48,769 nt of DNA from the NCBI GenBank assembly GCA_964394395.1, contig CAYMWV010000010.1:1-48769 (forward strand). The letters are read 5' to 3'. The position numbers were made by a program, and so were the translations under genes. Of the stretch, positions 14,323 through 24,486 are shown piece by piece (within the stretch, counting starts at the first letter, position 1; every line of letters begins with the position of its first letter). A model generated the notes under the pieces. That model had not been told where the DNA came from and did not search any database. It saw only the letters and a program-made list of their open reading frames with translations. Origin of the DNA: Sediminispirochaeta sp964394395 (GTDB taxonomy: Bacteria > Spirochaetota > Spirochaetia > DSM-16054 > Sediminispirochaetaceae).

Positions 14323-16365
14323 ATGAATCTCTCGATAGACCTCGCCGAACTGGAAGAACCACTTACCTACGCCGACTGCAGTATCTCATTTAATCCGGCA
14401 CACGGAACGTTGCGAATTGAGAATAGTCGGATCTACCGGCAGTTTCATCTGATCGATTCCGCTCTCTGTTCTGGCGTGTGGGGAGAACCGGGGGGCTGCA
14501 GTCTCGGCGCCGGAGTAGTCCCGGTTCGAACCTTCGCATTCGACTTTTTATCTCCCTATCTACCGGGTCCCATTACTCTTCAACGCCCCCGCATATCGTC
14601 TATAGGCGAGTTTGAGGTAATCCTTTGCCAGTCTTGGGGGCCCTACCTTCTGAAATACCGCATTGGCCTTGTCCCCGGGTTCCCCTTTTTTTCCACTGCT
14701 CTTTCCGTGCGTGGCCCCGCTGTTGCCTTTGTGGAGGATGATATTGATCCTAATCTGCAGGCGACAAGTATGGAGGATGAACTGATATCATCCGATAAGA
14801 TACAGGTGCCTCCTGATCAGACCCTCGATGCCCTGCCTCATGGGATTATACACGGCGACATCTCCCGATTGGTGCTGTTCGACGATACCGACCGTAACGA
14901 CAGTCTGCTGGAAAAGACCAATGCTCCCCTCTACGGACGATATGGGCGCCAGTACGATGGTAATATCTTTATTATCCGTGATCGACAATCCGGAATAAAG
15001 TTTATCTCCATGAAGGAGGGACCGACGATACATGGCACCCTTTCCCGTTCTTGCGGCGAATTTTACTGGCACGATGAGGGCTACTGTGGAATATGTGGAA
15101 GTGGGATTGAGCCAGCAAGCTTGAGGGAGGATCGTTTCCTCGACAGCTATGGAGCCCTGTTTGGTGTCAGTGATGATTGTGAGTCCGAGCTGCGACGCTA
15201 TCTTTCTCGAACGGGATGGCACCCCTCCTCAGGACCCTTTATGCTGGCAAATACCTGGGGGGATCGCAACAAGGACGTTGCCTTAAGCGATGCTTTCGTC
15301 CAGCGTGAGATCGATGTTGCCGCCGAATTGGGGATCGACTATCAGCAACTTGATGATGGCTGGCAGCAGGGTATTACGAAGAACTCCGCTTTAGCCCCGG
15401 GTGGCGTGTGGGAAGGTTACTATGGGGCAGATCCGCAGTTCTGGGAGGTTAACCGTGAAAAGTTCCCTAATGGACTCGAACCACTGGCCAGATATGCGGC
15501 TGAGCGTGGAGTCCGACTCTCCCTCTGGTTTTCCCCAGATTCATCAGAGAGCTTCACCAACTGGGAGCGGGATGCGGCGATTCTGCTCGGGTATTACCGG
15601 CGCTTTGGAATTGATCAGTTCAAATTGGATGGGATCAAGATCCGCGATAAGCTTGGCGAGGCACGCTTGATCTCTCTCCTTGAACGTCTCGATGTGGAAT
15701 CGGGCGGGAAGATCGACTACTGTATGGATGTGACTGCAGAGATCAGACTCGCCTACCTCTATCACAGACGGTGCGGATCAATCTTCCTCGAGAATCGCTA
15801 TACCGATTGGGGCAACTACTACCCCTATCGTACTCTACGGAATCTCTGGTGTCTCTCCCGCTATCTGCCTTCGGCGAGATTCCAAATTGAGGTCCTGAAT
15901 CCTCAGCGAAATCAAGATCTTTACGGCGAGGATCCCCTGGCCCCGGGACGCTACGGGATTGATTATCTTTTTGCTATTGCCATACCGGGGATACCACTTT
16001 TCTTTATGGAGCTGCAGAACCTCCCTGTTGAGGAGAGGAAGAAGCTTCAGCCCTTATTGACGGTTTACCGAGAGATCCGGGACAAACTGGTTCAATCGGA
16101 TGTTATTCCGATTGGAGAAGAGCCCGACGGCTGCTCATTCTCCGGGTTCCAGTTCATTATTAATGAGCAGCACGGCTTTATTCTCCTTTTTCGGGACTGT
16201 ACGGACTCTGTGGATTACCATTTTGAGCTTCCCCACGCTATTCCTCCGACAGCGAAGCTCCGAAAGCTCTACGGAAGTGAGGGAACCCAGGCTCAACGAG
16301 TCGGGGATGGAGCTCTACGCCTCTGCACCTCCCATCGACGTAGTACTGCGCTGGTACGGTACTGA
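14323..16365 (+). CDS. GH36-type alpha-galactosidase-like glycoside hydrolase
   Basis: A 680-residue enzyme from the ATG at 14323 (an alternative ATG at 14287 adds 12 residues; neither has a clear Shine-Dalgarno sequence). The N-terminal third is a beta-sandwich-like region. The catalytic barrel begins near PFMLANTWGDRNKD; ELGIDYQQLDDGWQ, GVRLSLWFSPD and FGIDQFKLDGIKIRDK follow, the last carrying the probable nucleophile Asp of clan GH-D enzymes. ENRYTDWGNYYPYRTLRNLW is typical of a GH36 branch annotated as alpha-galactosidase. No signal peptide is seen, so it acts in the cytoplasm on imported sugars. Exact linkage is inferred. It converges with the first sulfatase. Confidence 0.8.
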   Translation: MNLSIDLAELEEPLTYADCSISFNPAHGTLRIENSRIYRQFHLIDSALCSGVWGEPGGCSLGAGVVPVRTFAFDFLSPYLPGPITLQRPRISSIGEFEVILCQSWGPYLLKYRIGLVPGFPFFSTALSVRGPAVAFVEDDIDPNLQATSMEDELISSDKIQVPPDQTLDALPHGIIHGDISRLVLFDDTDRNDSLLEKTNAPLYGRYGRQYDGNIFIIRDRQSGIKFISMKEGPTIHGTLSRSCGEFYWHDEGYCGICGSGIEPASLREDRFLDSYGALFGVSDDCESELRRYLSRTGWHPSSGPFMLANTWGDRNKDVALSDAFVQREIDVAAELGIDYQQLDDGWQQGITKNSALAPGGVWEGYYGADPQFWEVNREKFPNGLEPLARYAAERGVRLSLWFSPDSSESFTNWERDAAILLGYYRRFGIDQFKLDGIKIRDKLGEARLISLLERLDVESGGKIDYCMDVTAEIRLAYLYHRRCGSIFLENRYTDWGNYYPYRTLRNLWCLSRYLPSARFQIEVLNPQRNQDLYGEDPLAPGRYGIDYLFAIAIPGIPLFFMELQNLPVEERKKLQPLLTVYREIRDKLVQSDVIPIGEEPDGCSFSGFQFIINEQHGFILLFRDCTDSVDYHFELPHAIPPTAKLRKLYGSEGTQAQRVGDGALRLCTSHRRSTALVRY

Positions 16366-16416
16366 GCTTCTCAGATCAACAGGAGCTGCGGCCGTATTGG
16401 TAAAGGGTGATTATCC

Positions 16417-17877
16417 TCAAGCAGAGTGATGGGGTTTCTCCCTGGAGGGCCAGGGGGAATACTCCAGATTTATTTCGGGTACCAGAGCGCCGATGCTGCT
16501 GCGCCACTGATCCAGCAACTGCTTGAGTTCTGCAGCCAGCTTGGGTTCTGCTGCACTGACATCCTCGGTTTCACCGATATCACGTCTGAGGTTGTAGAGT
16601 TCAATCCCGTCGTCCTCAAAGAAGTGCAGCAGCTTCCAGTCACCACGGCGTATCACCGATCCTGGCGTTCCTCCCAGATTTCCGTAGTGGGGGTAGTGCC
16701 AATAGAGAGGACGTTCCCTCAAATGATGGGCCGCCCCCTCAGCTGCCGGGTCGTTGAAAAGGGAAACAAAGCTTACTCCGTCGCAGTGTTGACTGGGTCG
16801 GAGCGGTACTCCCACAGCCTCCAACAGGGTGGGGTAGAGATCCGGAGAACTGACCGGTATCGAACAGCTGGAGTCAGCTGCTATTCGGCCAGGCCAGCTA
16901 ATGATCAGTGGTTCACGAACTCCGCCTTCATACATCCACCCTTTTCCTTCCGAAAGAGGAGCGTTACAAGTTGGAGAACTTTCGGCAGAAGATAAACCGC
17001 CGTTGTCGGAGCTGAATATAATAATGCTATTCTCCTCCTCTCCGCTCTCTTGCAATGCGGTGTAGATCCGCCCGACGCTCTCGTCCAGCTTCTCCACCAT
17101 GGCTGCATAGACCGGGTCAGATTGGAATTGTCGCCGCCGGATGCGAAGTTCCTGTTTATGTTCAGTGGGGAAGAACGCTCCTTCTTCGAAAGGCTCACGT
17201 AGATCGAGCCCCAGCTTGTGTGCCTTTGCTTCGTATTTCTGGACCAGATCGACCGGGGCCTCGATCGGTGTATGGACCAGGTAGTACCACATGTTGAGAA
17301 AAAAGGGCCGGGATGAATCCCGATTCTCAATGCATTCGATTGCCTGGTCTGTCAGAAAGTCAGTTAGATAGGTTCCGTCGGGAACCTCGGCATCTATGAG
17401 GGGATCAATGATCCAGGGAGAGAAGTAGCCCCCACGGCTGGGACTGCCCATATGACAGCCGCCTATATTGCGGTCGAAGCCTACATCCTCCGGTAAGTGG
17501 CCTTTCCCCCCCAGGTGCCATTTACCGATATGCCAGCTCTGATATCCAGCATCTCCCAGAGCGTGGGCAATGGTTTCTTCCGAGAGGGGCATGGCCTTGA
17601 TGTAGGGGACGTCGACCAGCTTGCCCTTCGCCGGATGGACGCTTCCGCCCCAGTCGATCCAGTCGGTAATGCCCAGGGTCGCCGGATATTTTCCAGTCAG
17701 AATACTCCCCCGGGTGGGTGAACAGACTGGACATGCCGCATAGGCGTCGGTAAAGAGCATGCCCCGAGCGCACATAGCATCGATATTTGGCGTTTCGTAG
17801 AACTCGCTGCCGTAACAAGCCAGATCGGCCCACCCCAGATCATCGGCCAGAAAAAGAATAATATTTGGACGCTTCAC
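16417..17877 (-). CDS. Cys-type sulfatase (family S1)
   Basis: A 486-residue sulfatase. The N-terminus NIILFLADDLGWADLACYG supplies metal ligands D12 and D13. C52-S-P-T-R56 in CPVCSPTRGSILTGKYP is the formylglycine motif, the cysteine of which is converted by an anaerobic (anSME) or aerobic (FGE) maturase. Later ligands lie in IIFSSDNGG and GKWHLGGKGH. No maturase gene lies in the window. No signal peptide is seen, so desulfation would be intracellular, after import. The ATG overlaps the stop of the beta-glucuronidase gene (17874-17877), so both are made from one message and probably act on the same sulfated oligosaccharide. Confidence 0.93.
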   Translation of the reverse strand: MKRPNIILFLADDLGWADLACYGSEFYETPNIDAMCARGMLFTDAYAACPVCSPTRGSILTGKYPATLGITDWIDWGGSVHPAKGKLVDVPYIKAMPLSEETIAHALGDAGYQSWHIGKWHLGGKGHLPEDVGFDRNIGGCHMGSPSRGGYFSPWIIDPLIDAEVPDGTYLTDFLTDQAIECIENRDSSRPFFLNMWYYLVHTPIEAPVDLVQKYEAKAHKLGLDLREPFEEGAFFPTEHKQELRIRRRQFQSDPVYAAMVEKLDESVGRIYTALQESGEEENSIIIFSSDNGGLSSAESSPTCNAPLSEGKGWMYEGGVREPLIISWPGRIAADSSCSIPVSSPDLYPTLLEAVGVPLRPSQHCDGVSFVSLFNDPAAEGAAHHLRERPLYWHYPHYGNLGGTPGSVIRRGDWKLLHFFEDDGIELYNLRRDIGETEDVSAAEPKLAAELKQLLDQWRSSIGALVPEINLEYSPWPSREKPHHSA

Positions 17878-19628
17878 AGGTTCCCTCCTTTGACACTGCT
17901 CCAGAGTTTTCGGATTGTATGTGCCGCCAGTTTTGGCTCCCTGTCTCGGGTAAATACGCCCTTGCGGTTGACAATAACCCGGGAGATACTCATGGCGGTA
18001 CGGAAATCAGCGAAAGCCCAGAGATGGGCGCCGATTACCCACTCCTTTTCCCGCAGCACCTTGTACTGACGACGGATCATCTCAGATTGAAACTCCTCAC
18101 TGAACATAAGCGGAGGCTCCGCATGGGTGCCTGCCACCGCATCGGCTCCGAACTCCGCCATAAGAACAGGTTTTCCAAAAGCGTTGTAATAGCGATCGAG
18201 GCAACTCCTCAGCAGCTCATCTGCCCGTTCCAGATCACCAGGAGCTTCATACCAGCCAAAGTATTTGTTAATGCAGACAAGATCGGCCTCCGCCAGAGGT
18301 GGGTTATCCTCCGGCTCCCGATGGGCCACATAGGTGACTGGTCGGGTCGGATCTTCTTCCCGCACTGTGGCAATCAGCCTGCGAAAAAAGTTGTCTCCTG
18401 CATCGCTCTCTATGTTCGGTTCATTGGCGACGCTCCAGATAATAAGCGATGGATGGTTCCGGTCTCGACGGATCATACGACGCAATAGATCGCCGGCTTC
18501 GATACTTTTCTCAGGGGTATAAAGTCGTTCGTTGAGGCTGACGAACGGGGTCTCACCAATTACGAGAATTCCCAACTCGTCCGCTTGGTCGAGCACCTCC
18601 TCGGCGTAGGGATAGTGACTGGTCCTGAAGGAGTTGGCTCCTGTCCATCCCAGGAGATCGAAGTCCTTGATCATCACTGCTGGATTGTAGGCCCGGCCGC
18701 TGATGAAAAAATCCTCATGCTTGCCAAATCCCTTAAGGAATATCTCGTGGTTGTTGAGGAGGAGACGAGAACCCCGGATTTCGATCGTCCGAACTCCGAA
18801 GCGCTCACTCACTCTATCGACCAGCTCTCCCGTGGGGCTGATCAAGTCAGCACCCAGTCGGTAGAGATAGGGATTGTCGATGTCCCATAACTCCGGTTGG
18901 TCGAGGGTAAGAGAAGCGGTTGTGCTGGTTCCGTCGATTGGAATGCGGAGAGGGGTAACGTTTGTATCCAACAGTTCCAGTATTACCTCGCCCTGAAAGG
19001 GTTTGCACAGTCCAATGGTGCAGCTTATCCGGGCAGATCCCTTCTTCAACTCACTCGTGATTACCATATTGTCGATTGTCACCGAAGGCAGAGCGAGGAG
19101 TTTAACCGAGCGGTGAATCCCTCCGTAGGGGTAGAAGTCGTAGCTTACAGGCGGGTTGGAGTTGAAGAAGCCCTCCCTGGCCTCTCCGGCATCCAGAACT
19201 GCGGGGGGGAGCCCCCAGGGGTCGAGGGTGGCGTCAACACGGATGGTTATTCGATTCTCTTTCCCAATCTCTACCAGGTCGCTTACATCAAGCTCAAGGG
19301 GAAGATGAGCGGTCCATCCCCCACCGGCCTCTACACTGTTAATCCAGACCCGGCTGGAATTGCATGCACTTCCTATACGGAGCAGGAGCCGTTTTCCAGA
19401 CAACTCGCTTCCGATAAAGATTTCCCGTTCATACCAGAGCACTCCGAAGTAATCGAAAAGATCCCGGTACTGTTCATTCCAGCTCCCGGGAACCGCAATA
19501 GGGCGATCCTGAAGGAGTCCATTATACCAGCGCTTATCGATTCCCTTACCGCCAGGGTCGGGGGTGCAGCGCCAGATTCCGTCCAATGTTATAAATGTGC
19601 GACAATCGTTCTTCTGCGGGTGCAGCAT
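17874..19628 (-). CDS. GH2 beta-glucuronidase
   Basis: A 584-residue GH2 enzyme from the ATG at 19628, chosen because GGAGG lies five bases upstream and MLHPQKNDCRTFITLDGIW aligns with the start of the E. coli enzyme. Domains: jelly-roll (1-180), immunoglobulin-like (181-280), barrel (281-584). Acid/base E403 (SVANEPN) and nucleophile E492 (LMAEFGAD) are present. N554-R-K556 in VNRKGVFTRDREPK matches the NxK motif by which glucuronidases bind the carboxylate of glucuronic acid, so glucuronidase is favoured over galactosidase. No signal peptide. It sits between the sugar-binding protein and sulfatase genes, pointing to sulfated glucuronic-acid-containing oligosaccharides. Confidence 0.9.
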   Translation of the reverse strand: MLHPQKNDCRTFITLDGIWRCTPDPGGKGIDKRWYNGLLQDRPIAVPGSWNEQYRDLFDYFGVLWYEREIFIGSELSGKRLLLRIGSACNSSRVWINSVEAGGGWTAHLPLELDVSDLVEIGKENRITIRVDATLDPWGLPPAVLDAGEAREGFFNSNPPVSYDFYPYGGIHRSVKLLALPSVTIDNMVITSELKKGSARISCTIGLCKPFQGEVILELLDTNVTPLRIPIDGTSTTASLTLDQPELWDIDNPYLYRLGADLISPTGELVDRVSERFGVRTIEIRGSRLLLNNHEIFLKGFGKHEDFFISGRAYNPAVMIKDFDLLGWTGANSFRTSHYPYAEEVLDQADELGILVIGETPFVSLNERLYTPEKSIEAGDLLRRMIRRDRNHPSLIIWSVANEPNIESDAGDNFFRRLIATVREEDPTRPVTYVAHREPEDNPPLAEADLVCINKYFGWYEAPGDLERADELLRSCLDRYYNAFGKPVLMAEFGADAVAGTHAEPPLMFSEEFQSEMIRRQYKVLREKEWVIGAHLWAFADFRTAMSISRVIVNRKGVFTRDREPKLAAHTIRKLWSSVKGGNL

Positions 19629-19694
19629 GGGGGCCTCCAGATATGAGTGCAGGACCCGCATTAACGGGTCCCACAATTCCAAGTAGAGTGAAAC

Positions 19695-21008
19695 TTATGG
19701 TAGCAGAGAGGATGAGTAATCCAGGACGGTTGCCTTCATTTCTTCCAGGCTGTAGTCGGGATCGACCAGAAAGAGGTCCATTTCGCTGGACAGGATGTCT
19801 TCGTAGGCCCCCTGATATTCCGGAAAGTAGGTCGTCACATTGTCAACCCGACCATTAATGGTGTTGATTAGAGAGTCTACATCGTAGAGCTCTTCATTCC
19901 CCTGCATCATTTTATCGAGTATCACACGGTTGTCGGCGCCGATCTCGGGAGAGAAGCCTTCGGCGATAATAGGTTGAGCTTCGGTTGTCAGGAAGCGGAT
20001 GAACTTATAGGCCGCCTCTTTCTCTGCCCCGTTTTTGTTGATCGCATAGACAGAGTTTTCGCTGAAAGTGCGCTCTGCAGGCTGATTCTTGTCATAGCGG
20101 GGAAGCGGTGCGAAGGCGGTGACGAAATCATGGGGAAACTTATCGAGCTTGCGGATTGCGTTGATCGTCCAGGAACCAATTACCTGCATGCTAAACTTTT
20201 CATTGAAGAAGGCACCTAAATAGTGGATGTTACCGGCCTTGGCGTCGACAAAGGGTAGTTGAATTCCCTCTTCCTCGAGGCTGCGTCGGTACTCCAGGAA
20301 ACCGCCGAATGCAGGATGGTCCAAAGTGGGCTCGCCGTCCTGGGTGAAGAGGGGATTACCCTTCTTAGCAGACCACATCCCGATGTAATTGAACATCGGC
20401 CAGGTATGCATGTAGGAGCCGTAGCGCTTCTGGGTTCCACTGCCGACGGTAAGTTTGCGGGCATACTCCCGGTAGTCGGCCAGGGTCCAGTCATCCGGAG
20501 GCAGGGGAAGACCAGCTTGATCAAGATGATCTTTATTGAGCATGACATACCAAACTTTTACGCCTGTGGGAAGTCCGTAGTGTGTGCCTTCGACATCCAT
20601 ATCTATTGAATAGACATCCTGGTAGTCGATACCCTCGGCTTCAAAATAGGAATTAAGCGGTTCAAGCATTCCGTTTTTGCCCCGTTCTATGTTGTCAGCG
20701 TTGGTCGTCTGACTGATAATCTCGGTGTCATCTCCCGAAAGGAGCAAAAGGTCGACCTTCTGAGCATACTCCTCTCCATCGCCCTCATTCAGATGCTCAT
20801 AGACAACAGATATGTTGGGGTTCTGCTCTTCGAAGAGTGCGATGGCCTTGTCGATTGCGGGATCGAAGGATGGGGGTATCTGGACGTACCACTTGACCTC
20901 GACCTTTTTGGATTCTTCAGCTTCTTCCTTCTGGCCTCCGGCAAAGAGAGATGCCGTCAGTATCAGGATGAATACCATCATGGAAAGTGCGTGTGTCAGC
21001 TTTTTCAT
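19695..21008 (-). CDS. ABC transporter sugar-binding protein
   Basis: A 437-residue solute-binding protein of the family 1 type (MalE/UgpB-like). Residues 1-24 form an export signal, MKKLTHALSMMVFILILTAS then LFAGGQKEE; there is no lipobox cysteine, so cleavage by signal peptidase I after LFA is expected. The mature part starts with an acidic linker and includes VKWYVQIPPSFDPAIDKAIALFEEQNPNI, WYVMLNKDHLDQAGLPLPPDDWTL (family hallmark) and GSWTINAIRKL. It follows the two permease genes, whereas binding-protein genes usually come first. It is followed by the beta-glucuronidase gene after about 65 bases. Confidence 0.92.
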   Translation of the reverse strand: MKKLTHALSMMVFILILTASLFAGGQKEEAEESKKVEVKWYVQIPPSFDPAIDKAIALFEEQNPNISVVYEHLNEGDGEEYAQKVDLLLLSGDDTEIISQTTNADNIERGKNGMLEPLNSYFEAEGIDYQDVYSIDMDVEGTHYGLPTGVKVWYVMLNKDHLDQAGLPLPPDDWTLADYREYARKLTVGSGTQKRYGSYMHTWPMFNYIGMWSAKKGNPLFTQDGEPTLDHPAFGGFLEYRRSLEEEGIQLPFVDAKAGNIHYLGAFFNEKFSMQVIGSWTINAIRKLDKFPHDFVTAFAPLPRYDKNQPAERTFSENSVYAINKNGAEKEAAYKFIRFLTTEAQPIIAEGFSPEIGADNRVILDKMMQGNEELYDVDSLINTINGRVDNVTTYFPEYQGAYEDILSSEMDLFLVDPDYSLEEMKATVLDYSSSLLP

Positions 21009-21055
21009 AGCTAACCTCCTTTAATTATTCTAAAACATCCTACCGATGTTTATTG

Positions 21056-21907
21056 CTATCCTTTCACTCCACCGACGCTGATACCGTCGATGATGAAGCG
21101 CTGTCCAATGAGGAAAATGATGATTAGCGGAATGATCGCCGAGACCGAACCCGCCATTACAAGAGATATCAGGGTGCCTGAGTCGTCAGCGAACTGCTTG
21201 AGACCCAGCTGTATCGTATATTTTGTCCTGGTCTGTAGAAAAATCAGCGGTGCCTGGTAGTTGTTCCAGCTCCAGATGAACTTGAGAATTGCCTGAATCA
21301 CGATTACCGGTTGAACCATAGGGAGTATGATGCTGCTGTATATATAGAGATGACTGGCACCGTCCATACTGGCCGATTCAGTTATTGACGGTGGAATCAT
21401 CATCATATTCTGACGAAATAGAAAAACCGCATAGGGAACAAACGAGGCCATCAGGATTAACCCCAGGTGGGTATCATACAACCCGAGCCATCGGGAGATC
21501 ATAAAACGCGGTACAAGCATTATCTGGACCGGAATCATCATAGTGGCGATATAGCCGAGGAAGAGGAAATCCCGGCCGCGAAAATTGATCTTAGCGAAGG
21601 CGTAAGCTGCCGTTGAAGCTACAAAGAGTGTCAGTAGGGTTGAAAGAACAGAGACCTTTACTGAATTTAAGTAGAACTGTCCAAAGTTGTAACGATCTGC
21701 ATTCCAGACCTCTGAAAAGTTCTCCACCATCCTGGAGCGTTCGGGAATCCACTCTATCGGGAAGTTAAAAACATCCGCTTCGTATTTCATGGATGCTGAT
21801 ATCATCCAGAAGAGAGGGAACAGCATAGTTATCGAGATGAGCAGAAGGAAAGCGGTAATCAGAATGCGCTGTACTGTTTCCACTTTCATCAGCTTGTCGA
21901 TATTCAT
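21056..21907 (-). CDS. carbohydrate ABC transporter permease, MalG/MsmG type
   Basis: A 283-residue inner-membrane permease from the ATG at 21907, which has GAGAGGAG upstream at good spacing. Six hydrophobic segments start with ILITAFLLLISITMLFPLFW. The EAA loop that contacts the ATPase is ESASMDGASHLYIYSSIILP. The C-terminal ISVGGVKG is typical of MalG-type permeases. It follows the first permease by 14 bases. No ATPase gene is in the island, so an ATPase encoded elsewhere (MsmK/UgpC type) is probably shared. Confidence 0.93.
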   Translation of the reverse strand: MNIDKLMKVETVQRILITAFLLLISITMLFPLFWMISASMKYEADVFNFPIEWIPERSRMVENFSEVWNADRYNFGQFYLNSVKVSVLSTLLTLFVASTAAYAFAKINFRGRDFLFLGYIATMMIPVQIMLVPRFMISRWLGLYDTHLGLILMASFVPYAVFLFRQNMMMIPPSITESASMDGASHLYIYSSIILPMVQPVIVIQAILKFIWSWNNYQAPLIFLQTRTKYTIQLGLKQFADDSGTLISLVMAGSVSAIIPLIIIFLIGQRFIIDGISVGGVKG

Positions 21908-21921
21908 ATTCGATACTCCTC

Positions 21922-22824
21922 TCAATAGGTGACGCTGCGCTGAAAGCGGCGTTGGATCAGGGTGAGGGTGAAGATAATAATGAACAGAAACCAGGCGATT
22001 GAGGACGCATAGCCCATTCGGTAGTAGGTAAAGGCGTTCTGATAGATGTAATAGGCCAACACATTGGTCGCATTTCCAGGGCCCCCATCAGTTATTACGC
22101 TAATTTGGTCGAAGACCCGAAAGGAACCAATCATGTTGATGATGAACATGAAGAAGGTCGTAGGTGAAACCATCGGAATTGTTACCCGAAAGAACTCCTG
22201 CACTGGATTTGCTCCATCGATCCGGGCCGCTTCGTAGAGTTCCGGCGGTATCGTACCGAGGGCGGCCACATAGATCAGCAGCGAATATCCCAGGTTTTGC
22301 CAGATTGAGAGAGCAATGATCGACGGTAGAGCCCAGTTGCGGTCCTGAAACCAGCGAGGTAGATCCTCGATTCCGAGGGCAGCGAGAGTCTGATTAATGG
22401 GTCCCATCGAGGGATGCAGCATTACCTTCCAGACGATTGATACCGCTACGATACTCGATATATAGGGAATGAAGAAGGATATCTTTATATAGGTCTTGAA
22501 CCAGGCGTAGCTCCTGATCAGGACCGCCAAAATCAGCGCCAGGGCGATGCCTACAGGGACCGTCGTCAGCGTGAAGAGGATATTGTTCTTCAGACTAATT
22601 CGAAAAACCTTGTCAGTGAACATGGAAAAGAAGTTTTTAAGCCCCACAAAACGTATGCCACCGAAACCGGAAAGGAAATTCCACTCCCCAAAGCTGAGCA
22701 GAAAAGAGAAGATGACTGGAAAGAGGATGAAGATCAGGAACCCGACGGTACTCGGCAGTAGGAAGAGAGCTGCCCAGTAGTTCTCATGGCGTCTCATTTG
22801 CTTCAAGGACCGGGTTGCTGTCAT
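21922..22824 (-). CDS. carbohydrate ABC transporter permease, MalF/UgpA type
   Basis: A 300-residue permease from the ATG at 22824, preceded by AAGGAG at seven bases. Six membrane segments are visible; NYWAALFLLPSTVGFLIFILFPVIFSFLLS is the first region. The EAA loop reads YEAARIDGANPVQEFFRVTIP. First gene of the minus-strand transport, beta-glucuronidase and sulfatase operon. Between it and the divergent second sulfatase gene lie about 190 bases (22825-23016), which should hold both promoters; I see no consensus pair there. Confidence 0.93.
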   Translation of the reverse strand: MTATRSLKQMRRHENYWAALFLLPSTVGFLIFILFPVIFSFLLSFGEWNFLSGFGGIRFVGLKNFFSMFTDKVFRISLKNNILFTLTTVPVGIALALILAVLIRSYAWFKTYIKISFFIPYISSIVAVSIVWKVMLHPSMGPINQTLAALGIEDLPRWFQDRNWALPSIIALSIWQNLGYSLLIYVAALGTIPPELYEAARIDGANPVQEFFRVTIPMVSPTTFFMFIINMIGSFRVFDQISVITDGGPGNATNVLAYYIYQNAFTYYRMGYASSIAWFLFIIIFTLTLIQRRFQRSVTY

Positions 22825-23016
22825 TGGTTTGTCTCCTTGTCTGAACTGTCTCCAGCATAAACCGGTTTTTTCTGCGGCGGTATGCACTTTAATGCTGAAA
22901 AACTCCACTTTTATGATCCGTTTTTAGAACGACCTTCCTGAAGAGCACCGAAGATCATGAATTCCGCACATAAGGAGCTGGTGCTCCGGAACTGTTTACG
23001 CTACTGTTGCAGCAGT

Positions 23017-24486
23017 ATGTGTACAAAACCCAACATCCTGATATTTATGACTGACCAACAACGGGCGGATTCTGTGAGAGCGGATTCTTCCGTTATAGCC
23101 CCGCATATCGCCCAGTTCCGCAGAGAGGCTATCTCCTTCGACAACGCTTTCAGCACCGCACCCCATTGCTGCCCTGCCCGTGCCTCATTCCATACCGGCC
23201 TCTATCCATCTGAGCATGGTGTCTGGAATAATGTAAATGTCGCCAACACCCTTTCCGAGGGCCTCGCCCCCGGTGTCCGTCTCTTTAGTCAAGAGCTGGT
23301 CGATCTCGGTTACGATCTGTTTTTCACCGGGAAATGGCATATCTCCAATAGAGAGCGCCCTGAAGATCGCGGATGGCGTGAAGGGGTAGTAACGGGGCTA
23401 CCGGTAACAGAAGATCAGTGCGAGAAACGCTGGCGTGATTATCGTGCACAAATGAAGGCAGGTCAGAGCTCCTCAAGATTATCTGAGGGGTCAATCCAGC
23501 GGGCCGGTTACGGAGCGTACCAGCTCTATGGCAGGGATGAGCAGCCCTTCGACGACGAAGAGGTTATTAAAAGTGCAGAGGAGTATCTCCATTCCCGAAC
23601 CGGGGAGGGCTCTCCCTGGACCCTCTTTGTCGGTCCCAAAGGACCCCATGACCCTTATACGGTACCCCAGCGTTTCCTGGATCTGTACGATCCGTTAAGC
23701 ATACAACTGCCAGATAATTGGGATGATGCAATGGAAGATAAGCCAGCCTTGTATCGCCGGATGCGGGGAGTATTTAATAAGCTGAGTGGCGAAGAGCAGC
23801 GGAATGCTTTGCGCCACTATTATGCATTCTGTAGTTATGAGGATTATCTATTCGGCCGTATCCTTGATGCCCTGGACTCTACCGGAGACGCAGAGAACAC
23901 TATCGTCCTTTATCTCTCGGACCATGGTGATTATGCGGGTGAACATGGGCTTTGGTGTAAGGGCTTGCCCCCCTTCGACTCTGCCTATCGGATTCCGGCC
24001 ATGATCCGCTGGCCTGCTGAAGTGGTACACCCGGGGCGAGGGGTCGATCGTTGCATATCTATGGTCGATTTTGCTCCGACCCTGCTTGAAGCAGCGGGAG
24101 GAGGCGCATTCGGGGTTGCAAAAAATGGTTCAGGCCGAAGCTTGATGCCTTTTCTTGGTAGCTCCGGTGCCGTTGTCTGGGACGATACGATATATTGCAT
24201 GACCAACGGCAACGAGCTCTATGGCATCCAAAGACTTATTCGGAGTAAGGGCCTCAAGTACGTCTACAACGGCTTCGATTTTGATGAACTCTACGACCTT
24301 GAAAACGATCCCGGTGAACAGCACAATCTGATCCATGATCCAGAGTGGGAGCTATGTGTTGCCGATATGTGTGCGAAGATCTGGGCTTTCGGTCATGATC
24401 ATGGGGAGCGGGCGATTAATCCCTACATAGCGGTGGCCCTTGCACCGGTGGGTCCTGGGTCGGTATTCGAAATCGAGGAACCTTAG
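23017..24486 (+). CDS. second Cys-type sulfatase (family S1)
   Basis: A 489-residue sulfatase if the ATG at 23017 is used; an upstream in-frame ATG at 22957 would add 20 residues that do not look like family sequence or a signal peptide. The motif is C51-C-P-A-R55 in PHCCPARASFHTGLYPSEHG. Other metal and sulfate ligands lie in FMTDQQ (D13), FFTGKWHISN, GPKGPHDPY, and LSDHGDYAGEHGLWCKG. The SDHG and GEHG pattern resembles choline-sulfatase/heparan-type sulfatases rather than the first sulfatase, so it probably removes a different sulfate. It is transcribed away from the transporter operon and its 3' end overlaps the YesN gene by 4 nt. Confidence 0.92.
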   Translation: MCTKPNILIFMTDQQRADSVRADSSVIAPHIAQFRREAISFDNAFSTAPHCCPARASFHTGLYPSEHGVWNNVNVANTLSEGLAPGVRLFSQELVDLGYDLFFTGKWHISNRERPEDRGWREGVVTGLPVTEDQCEKRWRDYRAQMKAGQSSSRLSEGSIQRAGYGAYQLYGRDEQPFDDEEVIKSAEEYLHSRTGEGSPWTLFVGPKGPHDPYTVPQRFLDLYDPLSIQLPDNWDDAMEDKPALYRRMRGVFNKLSGEEQRNALRHYYAFCSYEDYLFGRILDALDSTGDAENTIVLYLSDHGDYAGEHGLWCKGLPPFDSAYRIPAMIRWPAEVVHPGRGVDRCISMVDFAPTLLEAAGGGAFGVAKNGSGRSLMPFLGSSGAVVWDDTIYCMTNGNELYGIQRLIRSKGLKYVYNGFDFDELYDLENDPGEQHNLIHDPEWELCVADMCAKIWAFGHDHGERAINPYIAVALAPVGPGSVFEIEEP

